From: Alloprevotella sp.
Lineage (GTDB): Bacteria; Bacteroidota; Bacteroidia; Bacteroidales; Bacteroidaceae
Assembly (NCBI GenBank): GCA_015259235.1
Contig: JABZGM010000086.1
Span: 1 to 8,530 of the forward strand
Length of the DNA stretch: 8,530 nt
Direction: 5' to 3'
Every line of letters starts with the position of its first letter. Within the stretch, counting starts at the first letter, position 1. Under the pieces are notes generated by a model. The model saw only the letters and a program-made list of their open reading frames with translations. It searched no databases and was not told where the DNA came from. This document shows, one piece after another, positions 1 through 6,650 of the stretch. Position numbers and translations under genes: made by a program.

Positions 1-735
1 GCCTATAGAGACAACGAGACTATAGTCTACTCTATGGGGGGAAAACCTATTGTTCCAAGAAGTACTAATCAGCGTAAAGTCGTTGAGGCTTACAGCAAGA
101 ATGATATGCTCTTTATTTCGGGTCCCGCTGGCTCAGGAAAGACTTTTCTTGCGATAGCTTTGGCTGTACGTGCACTTAAGAACAAAGAGGTAAAGAAAAT
201 TATTTTGAGTCGCCCAGCTGTGGAAGCAGGAGAAAAACTTGGTTTCTTGCCTGGTGATATGAAAGATAAGATTGATCCTTACCTTCAACCACTTTATGAC
301 GCCCTTCAAGAGATGCTTCCTGCCATGAAATTGCAGGAATATATAGAGAATCGCGTCATACAAATTGCGCCATTGGCATTCATGCGTGGTCGTACGCTCA
401 ATGACGCTGTGGTGATTTTGGATGAAGCCCAGAACACGACAACAGCGCAAATCAAGATGTTCTTGACTCGTATGGGCTGGAATACCAAGATGATGGTTAC
501 TGGCGACCCAACACAAATAGACCTTGCACCCTCACAACGCAGTGGCCTTATTGAGGCGAGCCGTATCCTCCGTGACGTAAAGGGAATAGCCTTCATCGAT
601 ATGCAACAAGAAGACATCGTGCGCCACAAGTTGGTGAGCCGCATCGTGGCAGCTTATGACAAGGACGGTGCCGCGCGCAAAACAAAACAAACAGATAAGG
701 AAGCACCTACACAAAGTGATGCAAAAGAAGACTGA
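1..735 (+). CDS. phoH: PhoH-family ATPase (YbeZ type), 5'-truncated by window edge
   Basis: A P-loop ATPase of the PhoH family; relatives such as E. coli YbeZ bind and hydrolyse ATP in the cytoplasm and are linked to RNA metabolism. The frame is open to base 1, with eleven codons (reading AYRDNETIVYS) before the first ATG at 34, so the true start lies outside the window and that Met is probably internal. Counting from it, Walker A is GPAGSGKT (30-37), the family signature RPAVEAGEKLGFLPGD spans 60-75, and Walker B is VVILDEAQN (126-134). The motif VTGDPTQIDL follows. Bacteroidetes homologues are, from memory, about 320-340 residues, so roughly the N-terminal quarter is missing. The last ~20 residues are a hydrophilic Lys/Asp/Gln tail that looks poorly conserved. 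The gene runs in the same direction as purC but is separated from it by a terminator. Family assignment is very secure; the exact biological role is not. Confidence 0.95.
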   Translation, partial: AYRDNETIVYSMGGKPIVPRSTNQRKVVEAYSKNDMLFISGPAGSGKTFLAIALAVRALKNKEVKKIILSRPAVEAGEKLGFLPGDMKDKIDPYLQPLYDALQEMLPAMKLQEYIENRVIQIAPLAFMRGRTLNDAVVILDEAQNTTTAQIKMFLTRMGWNTKMMVTGDPTQIDLAPSQRSGLIEASRILRDVKGIAFIDMQQEDIVRHKLVSRIVAAYDKDGAARKTKQTDKEAPTQSDAKED

Positions 736-770
736 ACTTTTAGTCTTTTAAGCACCCTTGTGTAGGTGCT
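702..770 (+). repeat. 13-bp perfect inverted repeat spanning the phoH stop codon
   Basis: AGCACCTACACAA (702-714, encoding part of the phoH tail) is exactly complementary to TTGTGTAGGTGCT (758-770, the terminator's right arm). The 43-nt interval holds a second hairpin, AGAAGACT (726-733) / AGTCTTTT (742-749), with one G-T pair and an 8-nt loop across the stop codon. The transcript can therefore form a two-tier structure ending at the T-run, or the short 751-770 hairpin, but not both. A ribosome finishing phoH would cover the left arm. Confidence 0.75.
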
Positions 771-778
771 GTTTTTTT
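751..778 (+). terminator. Rho-independent terminator of phoH
   Basis: The 6-bp stem AGCACC (751-756) / GGTGCT (765-770) with an 8-nt loop is followed by G and seven T (772-778), starting 15 nt after the TGA stop. Its right arm can instead pair over 13 bp with a sequence inside the phoH coding region (702-714), which would make a longer and stronger stem; see the separate inverted-repeat entry. Confidence 0.8.
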
Positions 779-799
779 AGCCACCCCCCTCTCCTCAAC

Positions 800-846
800 T
801 GATAACTAAAACGCATCTAATAGCCTATGTTGGCATTAGTGATAAC
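800..846 (+). promoter_or_regulatory. Possible regulatory element upstream of purC
   Basis: Two copies of TGATAAC (800-806 and 840-846) lie exactly 40 bp apart. Between them is a hairpin, CTAATAGCC (817-825) / GGCATTAG (832-839): 8 bp with one bulged A and a 6-nt loop. It lies 84 nt before the purC ATG. I could not find a convincing Bacteroidetes promoter (TTTG then TAnnTTTG) in the leader, and it does not resemble a riboswitch I know. Function is conjecture. Confidence 0.25.
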
Positions 847-929
847 CAGATAATCCTTCTGAAGATTTGAACAATCATTTGTTCTATCGTTTATTTCATT
901 GGAATTCATCCTTCAAATATCTCAATAAT

Positions 930-1871
930 ATGAGTGCTCTTACAAAAACTGATTTCCACTTTGCTGGACAGAAAAGTGTGTACCACGGCAAGGTGCGCGA
1001 TGTGTATAACTTGGGCGAACGCCTTGTAATGGTGGCTACCGACCGTATCTCTGCGTTTGATGTAGTACTTCCTGAAGGTATTCCCTTCAAAGGTCAGATG
1101 TTGAACCAAATCGCGGCTAAATTCTTGGATGCTACTACAGACATCTGTCCAAACTGGAAGCTCGCAACTCCAGATCCTATGGTTACTGTTGGTCTGCTCT
1201 GCGAAGGTTTCCCCGTTGAAATGATTGTGCGTGGTTATCTCTGTGGCAGTGCTTGGCGCGCCTATAAGAGTGGTGTTCGTGAAATCTGCGGTATTCGCCT
1301 TCCAGAAGGTATGCGCGAGAATCAAAAGTTCCCAACTCCCATCGTTACTCCTACCACCAAAGCAGAAATTGGTGAGCATGATGCAGATATCTCTAAAGAA
1401 GAAATTCTTGCACAAGGTCTTGCTACACCTGAAGAATATGAAGTCCTTGAGAAGTATACTTTGGCACTTTTTGAGCGCGGAACGCAGATTGCTGCTGAAC
1501 GTGGTTTGATTCTCGTAGATACAAAGTATGAGTTCGGCAAACACAATGGACAAATCTATCTCATGGATGAAATCCATACTCCCGACTCTAGCCGTTATTT
1601 CTACGCTGAAGGCTATGAAGAACGTTTTGAAAAAGGAGAACCTCAAAAGCAACTTTCTAAAGAATTTGTGCGCGAATGGCTGATGGAGAACGGCTTCCAA
1701 GGTAAAGAAGGACAACAAGTTCCTGAAATGACTCCCGAAATTGTAGCTGGCATTTCTGAACGCTACATTGAACTCTACGAACATATCACTGGAGAAAAGT
1801 TCAACCGTGAAGAAAATGCTGATCTTGCTGCCCGCATTGAGAAGAATGTAAGCGAGTATTTAGCGAAATAA
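930..1871 (+). CDS. purC: Phosphoribosylaminoimidazole-succinocarboxamide synthase (SAICAR synthetase)
   Basis: Cytosolic enzyme of de novo purine synthesis: it joins CAIR and L-aspartate with ATP to give SAICAR. Visible hallmarks, counted from the ATG at 930, are the nucleotide-binding start YHGKVRDVY (18-26), ATDRISAFDVVLP (36-48), family signature 1 in FPVEMIVRGYLCGSA, and signature 2 in LVDTKYEFG. The frame is open further upstream to a TTG at 867, but MSALTKTDFHFAGQKS matches the usual N-terminus of Bacteroidetes PurC, and 313 residues is the expected length for this longer subtype. The gene is monocistronic here: it follows the phoH terminator and ends at a hairpin shared with the convergent operon. 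No purine-specific operator was recognised. A 292-codon antisense frame over 906-1784 has no protein features and is treated as a shadow. Confidence 0.97.
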   Translation: MSALTKTDFHFAGQKSVYHGKVRDVYNLGERLVMVATDRISAFDVVLPEGIPFKGQMLNQIAAKFLDATTDICPNWKLATPDPMVTVGLLCEGFPVEMIVRGYLCGSAWRAYKSGVREICGIRLPEGMRENQKFPTPIVTPTTKAEIGEHDADISKEEILAQGLATPEEYEVLEKYTLALFERGTQIAAERGLILVDTKYEFGKHNGQIYLMDEIHTPDSSRYFYAEGYEERFEKGEPQKQLSKEFVREWLMENGFQGKEGQQVPEMTPEIVAGISERYIELYEHITGEKFNREENADLAARIEKNVSEYLAK

Positions 1872-1971
1872 AGGATACCTATACAAGACAGCAGGCTAGC
1901 ATATATGGTAGCTTTGTCTGCTCTTACTTCCCATTTGCAAGGTCTAGTTCCTTCGCTTGTGAGAAATCAAC

Positions 1972-2013
1972 AAAAAGTCGTATCTTTGGATAAACCAAGG
2001 ATACGACTTTTTT
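1972..2013. terminator. Bidirectional Rho-independent terminator between convergent genes
   Basis: An 18-bp stem (1972-1989 / 1995-2012, one G-T pair) has a 5-nt loop ATAAA. Its core is GTCGTATC / GATACGAC. Five A on the left arm and six T at 2008-2013 give a U-tract in either direction. It lies about 100 nt past the purC stop and 30 nt past the stop of the minus-strand glycosyltransferase, so it fits as the end of both transcription units. Confidence 0.9.
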
Positions 2014-2042
2014 GATAGAGAAAAATGAAATGGAGTTACGTG

Positions 2043-3164
2043 CTATTTTCCAGCCCAAAAATCTAGATATTGTTGCGCTACATTGAGATATTCATGATGT
2101 TTCATGATGTATGCTCTACTCTGCTGAGACAGTAGAGGGATTTCATCTCGACGCAACACTAATGCTTTTAATTGTTCGTAAACAGATTCCTCAGAAGGCA
2201 ACACATTGATGATGGGACGTAACTCTGTTTCGCCCAGAATCTCATAGTTCTCAGGTTCACCGCCTGTTACGACAACCAAGCCTTGTGCCATAGCTTGCAG
2301 AGCATTCATAGCCGGTGTGTAGGAGTAGAGTTGATCTAACAATACATCACTAGAGCACAAGAGTTGAACATATTCATCAAAAGGCACATTCTCAGCCGTA
2401 ACATATTCTACCTCATCAGGAAAATCAGCTTGTAATCTCTCTAATGCTGCGAGCATCACATCTGTTCCTTTGTAAGCATGACGCTGACGTTGGATACCAA
2501 TAAAAAAGCGAATCTTAGTTCTTTCTCCATTTTCTCCCTGAAGGCTTTCTGACTTCTGAGAAAGTAATTCATTGTCTAAGCGGATGGGGAAAGGAATAAA
2601 CCGAACTTTCTCACCAAAATGAGGACGATAGGCAGCGTCGTATTCATAAAGTCCAGAAACGATGCCATCACAATCTTCAGCTATTTCTTGGTTCAATTTT
2701 CCTTTTTCACCTAAAAGCCAGTCACAAATCCATATTTCATTATCTGCATTTTTCCTGACTTGACTACCGATGTTGAAATCGCTATAGCGAAAAGTCTTAC
2801 AATCCAAACCTGCTTTGACCCAATAGTGGTCCATTCCAAAAGCACCAAGAAAGATTTTCTTGTTATGACGACGCAAGAAGTTATAAAAACGACCAATACG
2901 TTCCGCTTTCAAAGGCAAAAAACATGGGTTGATGAGTTGAACAACATCATAGTTCTTGAATATCCTAAATGTGAAAAGCAAACGCAAATAGTAAGCAATA
3001 GAAGAGAACTTTTTCAAACTCGGACGCTTCAAATCAACATCTCTCGGATAATTTTTCCATGAATCACCATCAGAGGCCAAAGTTACCTCGTGCCCCAAAG
3101 TTCGCAAAGCCGAAGCAAGTGTGGCATGCACATTAGAATAATCACCAAGTAGAAGAATTTTCAT
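2043..3164 (-). CDS. GT-B fold glycosyltransferase (GT4-like)
   Basis: A sugar-nucleotide-dependent glycosyltransferase, probably cytosolic and acting on a cell-surface glycan; donor and acceptor cannot be told from sequence. From the chosen start it opens with MKILLLGDYSNVHATLASAL, the first beta-strand and helix of a GT-B N-domain, with the usual GHEV near 24-27. The C-domain contains the donor-side KGTD (232-235) and a block ending GGEPENYEIL (301-310). The reading frame is open to an ATG at 3206, but that start would overlap the upstream gene and place 14 uncharacteristic residues before MKILLLG, so 3164 (373 aa) is preferred. In the position of the GT4 EX7E motif the second Glu appears to be Gln290 (LQAMAQG). 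Last gene of the operon, about 35 nt after the regulator and before the bidirectional terminator. No other glycan genes are nearby. Class is secure, substrate unknown. Confidence 0.85.
   Translation of the reverse strand: MKILLLGDYSNVHATLASALRTLGHEVTLASDGDSWKNYPRDVDLKRPSLKKFSSIAYYLRLLFTFRIFKNYDVVQLINPCFLPLKAERIGRFYNFLRRHNKKIFLGAFGMDHYWVKAGLDCKTFRYSDFNIGSQVRKNADNEIWICDWLLGEKGKLNQEIAEDCDGIVSGLYEYDAAYRPHFGEKVRFIPFPIRLDNELLSQKSESLQGENGERTKIRFFIGIQRQRHAYKGTDVMLAALERLQADFPDEVEYVTAENVPFDEYVQLLCSSDVLLDQLYSYTPAMNALQAMAQGLVVVTGGEPENYEILGETELRPIINVLPSEESVYEQLKALVLRRDEIPLLSQQSRAYIMKHHEYLNVAQQYLDFWAGK
2091..2110. repeat. Perfect tandem 10-bp repeat in the glycosyltransferase gene
   Basis: TTCATGATGT occurs twice head to tail. 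It lies in the last 70 bp of the glycosyltransferase coding sequence (minus-strand residues YIMKHHEY). The unit is not a multiple of three, so loss or gain of one copy would shift the frame close to the C-terminus. Confidence 0.8.
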
Positions 3165-3199
3165 GAAGTATAAAGAGGAAAACTCGTACGTAAAGAAAT

Positions 3200-4882
3200 T
3201 TAGCATGAAAGCACAGCCTCGTCAAAGGCATTCTTATCTAACAAACTCTTGTTGCGCAATCGTGAACGATAGGAATAAATTGTAGGAACTGAATAGTTGA
3301 GGAAGTGGGCAATGCGATTGCTATCCGTGACACCCAAACGAATAAGCGCAAAAATTCTTAACTCTGTGTTTAGAATCTCATCTCGTTTGGGATGTACTTG
3401 AGCTTGTTCGGGAAGAAGAGCGTTGAAGTTATCAATAAACTTGGGAAACAACGTCACAAACGCTTCGTCAAAGTCTGCGTAAAAAGACTGCTCTTCTTGC
3501 ACTAATTGCTCTGCACTCTGCAAACGCTCCATGAGATGCGCATAGTTTTTAGCCTTTGCCAACTTCAACAATTCACGTCTATACTCATCCAGGGTGTCAA
3601 TATACCCACGACATCTTTGAAGATAGCGAGCAATATAGGTTTCTTTTACTTTGTCGGCTGTTGAGAGCTTCTCGTTCATCTCCAACAAAGCTGCATTAAC
3701 TTCGCGTACTGCAACTAGTGCCTCTGTGAGCTCTTGTCGTGCATGAGATAATTGACGCATTTTCTTACGCAATAACACAATAAAACCAGAGAGTAGCAAA
3801 ACAATTACAACAGAAAACACAACTATTACTGAGGTTATTGTTTGACGAGTTTGGAGTTGCTCCTTATGGGCACCATTGATGATGGGAAAAACATTGGTAG
3901 CTTCAAAACTACGTAAGCGAGCCTTACAAAAATTCGCATCATCCATAGCACAAAGCAAATAAGTGTAAGCGCGAGAAACATCTCCCCGCTCAGAAAGCTC
4001 TGCAGCAAGTTGTTGCAATGCACGGTATTCTGTTACCCCACGTTCAAGATCACTCAATGCTGCTAAGGAAAGATAGTGTAAATAATCATCGTGGTTATTA
4101 CTAGCCTCTGACAAATCTGCTAATAAGGCAAATAAATAGACATGCTGCAAGGAGTCTGCATGAGAAAGTGTCCGCAAGCAGAGTTCTTTACCAGCTTGTA
4201 GGGCTCCTTCGTTAAGTAACTTATCAGCCTGTACTATGGCACGATTCGTGACATTTGTCTCTACTAACAAAATGCTATCGCGATAGTTGGCAGTAAGCTG
4301 CTGTAGCATCTTACGATTTTCACCCACTTCACCATAATCAGCCATCCAACCATAAACGGAACGGGCAACTTGATAGTAGTAAAGTCTCAAAAACTTGTCT
4401 TCTGCTTGAATGTGTACCTGCTCTAACAGCGTTGCAGCCGATTTGTAAAGTCCCATGATACCATAGACTTCAGCACGACCAATCGTAATCCACTGGCGAA
4501 GACTAGAAGGCTTGTCTAATAAGTCTGCACTTTCTTCAATACGATTCAAATATGCTAAGGCAGAATCACTCTGAAAATGTGCGTAAGCTCGAAATATCTG
4601 TTGGTAAGTTTGGATACGTTCTTTACCAGTCTCCTTGTTGGCTTTAGATTTTAGGTTCTGCAATTTTGCTTCGTATCGAGTTCTCAACATTGTTTTTCCC
4701 TCAATAGCGCGATCTATACGTTTCAAAATCTCTTCAGTACCCCAAGACTCCTCTTTTGCTTGAGACAACAAAGGGCAAAAAATCCCCATCAACGCAAAGC
4801 CCCCAAAAAGGATATGCGAAAGACGTGGAAAAGAAAAACCTAAGTAAATGGCTTTAATGCATTTGATTAAACTCGGGATCAT
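3200..4882 (-). CDS. Membrane-spanning TPR / coiled-coil / HTH regulator, DUF6377 type
   Basis: Probable transmembrane transcription regulator. Counting from the ATG at 4882 (560 aa), a signal peptide (about 1-42, hydrophobic part ILFGGFALMGIFCPLLSQA) is followed by a helical, TPR-like region (about 50-340) expected in the periplasm. One strong membrane segment follows (about 349-371, rich in V/I/L, then RKKM), then a cytoplasmic coiled coil (about 373-430). A C-terminal LuxR-like helix-turn-helix lies at about 504-546: LNTELRIFALIRLGVTDSNR, then YSVPTIYSYRSRLRNK. This order matches Bacteroidetes proteins carrying DUF6377, as I recall them. The frame is open to an ATG at 4993, but that would overlap the transglycosylase by 140 nt and delay the signal peptide; the 4882 start overlaps by 29 nt. 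Signal and target genes are unknown; the position inside an envelope operon suggests an envelope signal. Domain order is well supported, DNA binding is inferred. Confidence 0.82.
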   Translation of the reverse strand: MIPSLIKCIKAIYLGFSFPRLSHILFGGFALMGIFCPLLSQAKEESWGTEEILKRIDRAIEGKTMLRTRYEAKLQNLKSKANKETGKERIQTYQQIFRAYAHFQSDSALAYLNRIEESADLLDKPSSLRQWITIGRAEVYGIMGLYKSAATLLEQVHIQAEDKFLRLYYYQVARSVYGWMADYGEVGENRKMLQQLTANYRDSILLVETNVTNRAIVQADKLLNEGALQAGKELCLRTLSHADSLQHVYLFALLADLSEASNNHDDYLHYLSLAALSDLERGVTEYRALQQLAAELSERGDVSRAYTYLLCAMDDANFCKARLRSFEATNVFPIINGAHKEQLQTRQTITSVIVVFSVVIVLLLSGFIVLLRKKMRQLSHARQELTEALVAVREVNAALLEMNEKLSTADKVKETYIARYLQRCRGYIDTLDEYRRELLKLAKAKNYAHLMERLQSAEQLVQEEQSFYADFDEAFVTLFPKFIDNFNALLPEQAQVHPKRDEILNTELRIFALIRLGVTDSNRIAHFLNYSVPTIYSYRSRLRNKSLLDKNAFDEAVLSC

Positions 4883-6110
4883 CGGGAGAAAGAATGCGTT
4901 TACCTGAAGAAAATTTATTTTTGTGTGTTGGAGCTGAGGCGCTGTTGGGCATCGTGTTGCTGGTCGTGCTTGACTCTGGTAAAACGGGGGCACCTGTTAA
5001 CATGACATTGCCACCATAACTACGCCAACGACTCAAAATACTTTGCACGTACCCTGCAGTCTCACTACCAATCATGTAACCACGTTTCACTACTGGGTCA
5101 CGATAAAATTGAGGCTGCTGAAGACCTAAAATATAAGGTGCTACTTCATCCCACTGTTGTGGGTGTTTACCATATTTTCGTGCTAAAGCCATGGCGTCAC
5201 GAACGTGACCTAAACCACCATTGTAAGAGGCAAGGACAAACTTTATACGTTCGTTTCCATCACGAATATCCGAAAGTTGACTTGTAAGTTGTCGAATAAG
5301 TTTTGCAGCACCTTCGACATTCCTGCGCGGATCATGAACTTCTTCGGGAGTGAGCCCCAACCCTGCTGCAGTTTTAGGCATCAGCTGCATGAGACCTTGT
5401 GCACCAGCCCAAGAACGAGCGTTGGGGTCAAAACCACTTTCTTGGAAACTTTGAGCAGCGATTAGCTTCCAGTCCCAACCTGTTGTCGCAGAAGCTGCTT
5501 TGAACAGATGGTCATACACTGAAATAATTCCGCGCTCTTTAGAGAGATAAACAGCTTGCACACGCTTTTTCACTTGATGCACTTCTTTCATGCGCATCTT
5601 TTCCGCTTGCACAACTTCAGCTTCCTTATTATCAGTGTACCAATCATTAAGTGCTGCTATCAGTTCTTTAGCACTCGACTTTACAGCCCAGCTTATATTC
5701 GCTTTGTCGTTTCTAGCGCCTGCTGCAACAAGACCTTTTTGTGTTATAAGCTTGTCAGACACGGGAAGTGCTAGTAAGTCAGCTTTTCCTTCTGAGACCA
5801 TTTGCAATAACTCTGTTGTATCTTTAGCTATCTCCATACGCACCTTCAATCCCTCGGATGAAGCAAAATTTTCAGCCAAAGCATATTGCAACCCCATGGG
5901 TAAACCATGGTAGTCATAATATGTTTCTGGTCCAGAAAGTGTAGCGACTATAATTTCACCAGCCCTGCGTAGGTCTGGTAAATCATATTCTCCACTCGTA
6001 GTCTGTGGTGCCTTAGCAAAAGCAGCAGACATAGCAGATTCCCCTTCCTTTTTTACTTTACAACCAATGAAAAGAAGTGGTAAAAAACAGAATATATAGA
6101 AAAATCTCAT
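4854..6110 (-). CDS. MltF-like lytic transglycosylase lipoprotein
   Basis: Peptidoglycan-cleaving lytic transglycosylase anchored to a membrane by lipid. The N-terminus is a lipoprotein signal with lipobox LFIGC (Cys17); the residues after Cys (KVKKEGES) do not look like the acidic surface-export signal of Bacteroidetes, so a periplasm-facing location is likely. Residues about 47-160 resemble a periplasmic solute-binding domain (SBP_bac_3), but only about 115 residues long against the usual ~220. Residues about 200-345 form the SLT domain, with catalytic Glu224 in QESGFDP, GLMQLMP (239-245) and SYNGG (295-299). A Ser/Thr/Pro/Asn-rich tail follows (about 365-418). The start codon directly abuts the cyclo-ligase stop (TGAATG), so translation is probably coupled, and the 3' end overlaps the regulator gene. 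Enzyme class is secure. Confidence 0.93.
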   Translation of the reverse strand: MRFFYIFCFLPLLFIGCKVKKEGESAMSAAFAKAPQTTSGEYDLPDLRRAGEIIVATLSGPETYYDYHGLPMGLQYALAENFASSEGLKVRMEIAKDTTELLQMVSEGKADLLALPVSDKLITQKGLVAAGARNDKANISWAVKSSAKELIAALNDWYTDNKEAEVVQAEKMRMKEVHQVKKRVQAVYLSKERGIISVYDHLFKAASATTGWDWKLIAAQSFQESGFDPNARSWAGAQGLMQLMPKTAAGLGLTPEEVHDPRRNVEGAAKLIRQLTSQLSDIRDGNERIKFVLASYNGGLGHVRDAMALARKYGKHPQQWDEVAPYILGLQQPQFYRDPVVKRGYMIGSETAGYVQSILSRWRSYGGNVMLTGAPVLPESSTTSNTMPNSASAPTHKNKFSSGKRILSPDDPEFNQMH

Positions 6111-6650
6111 TCAGACAATGATTAGATCCGGAAGCGGCACATCATGCACTTCTGTAGGTATTTGAGGAAGAACCTGTTCTGAGAAAGCCACGCCAACATA
6201 TCGGGCTTGTTGTAAGCTAGACTGACTCAAAAAACTATCGTAGTAGGCTTTACCATGTCCCAAACGATGTCCTTGATAATCAAAAGCAACTCCAGGCACG
6301 AGGATGTAGTCTAAGCTTGTCAAATCTTCAAGAGGTGATGTTATGGGTTCCCAGATATTAAACTGACCTTGCCTCATTTTTTCTTTGCCTTCAAATGGTC
6401 TCACCTGAATCTTTCCATCGACAAGAGTTGGCAAGTAGAATTTCTTCTCTTGGCTCCATCGTGCTAGTACTAATTCTGTAGAAACCTCGCTTGGCATAGC
6501 ATAATAAAGCATCACCCTAGCTGCAGACAAAAAATGTTTGTCTGCAGCTAGGTGATCTAATAGGAGTTTTTCTGCGATATTATGTCTTTCTGGACTTAGT
6601 TTTCTCAGAATCTTGCTCATAGAGCATCGCAACTCGTTTTTGGAAATCAT
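6111..6650 (-). CDS. 5-formyltetrahydrofolate cyclo-ligase (methenyl-THF synthetase)
   Basis: Cytosolic folate enzyme (YgfA/Fau family): ATP-dependent conversion of 5-formyl-THF to 5,10-methenyl-THF, which returns stored formylfolate to one-carbon metabolism. From the ATG at 6650 (179 aa) the N-terminus KNELRCSMSKILRKLSPE fits the family's K-x-x-LR opening. MPSEVSTE (52-59) is the substrate-binding region with Glu55. PGVAFDYQGHRLGHGKAYYD (119-138) is the nucleotide/phosphate-binding signature. The frame is open to an ATG at 6689, but that adds 13 residues without family likeness. The chosen start overlaps the protease gene by 71 nt; a start at 6620 would reduce this to 41 nt but lose the KNELR motif. 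Its stop abuts the transglycosylase start. The coding sequence contains a very strong hairpin (6511-6556). The enzyme has no evident link to its envelope-acting neighbours. Confidence 0.93.
   Translation of the reverse strand: MISKNELRCSMSKILRKLSPERHNIAEKLLLDHLAADKHFLSAARVMLYYAMPSEVSTELVLARWSQEKKFYLPTLVDGKIQVRPFEGKEKMRQGQFNIWEPITSPLEDLTSLDYILVPGVAFDYQGHRLGHGKAYYDSFLSQSSLQQARYVGVAFSEQVLPQIPTEVHDVPLPDLIIV
6511..6556. repeat. Near-perfect 20-bp intragenic inverted repeat (hairpin)
   Basis: A 16-bp perfect stem (6516-6531 / 6537-6552; + strand left arm CCTAGCTGCAGACAAA) closes a 5-nt loop. After one bulged C (6515), four more pairs follow (6511-6514 / 6553-6556). It lies wholly inside the cyclo-ligase coding sequence (residues about 32-47) and begins 24 nt after the protease stop codon in the direction of transcription. 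No T-run directly follows on the minus strand, so it is not a classical terminator. Confidence 0.92.

Noticed and set aside
867..929. Extension of purC to an upstream TTG
   Set aside because: The extra 21 residues have no likeness to PurC proteins, and the ATG at 930 gives the standard N-terminus and length.
906..1784. Minus-strand open frame of 292 codons opposite purC
   Set aside because: The whole frame is antisense to a textbook PurC; its translation is Phe/Cys/His-rich, without recognisable motifs, and is explained by purC codon usage.
1886..1922. Imperfect hairpin just after purC
   Set aside because: AGCAG/CTGCT and GCTA/TAGC can pair only with a 5-nt bulge and no T-run follows; the strong terminator at 1972-2013 suffices.
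4883..4993. Longer N-terminus of the membrane regulator, starting at 4993
   Set aside because: It would overlap the transglycosylase by 140 nt and place 37 non-hydrophobic residues before the signal peptide.
5198..5211. Short palindrome GTCACG-AA-CGTGAC
   Set aside because: It falls in conserved SLT-domain codons (GHVRDA) and has arms of only 6 bp, so codon choice explains it.
5893..5912. Two nearby CCATGG palindromes in the transglycosylase gene
   Set aside because: They come from ordinary codons for YHGLPMG and show no wider repeat structure.
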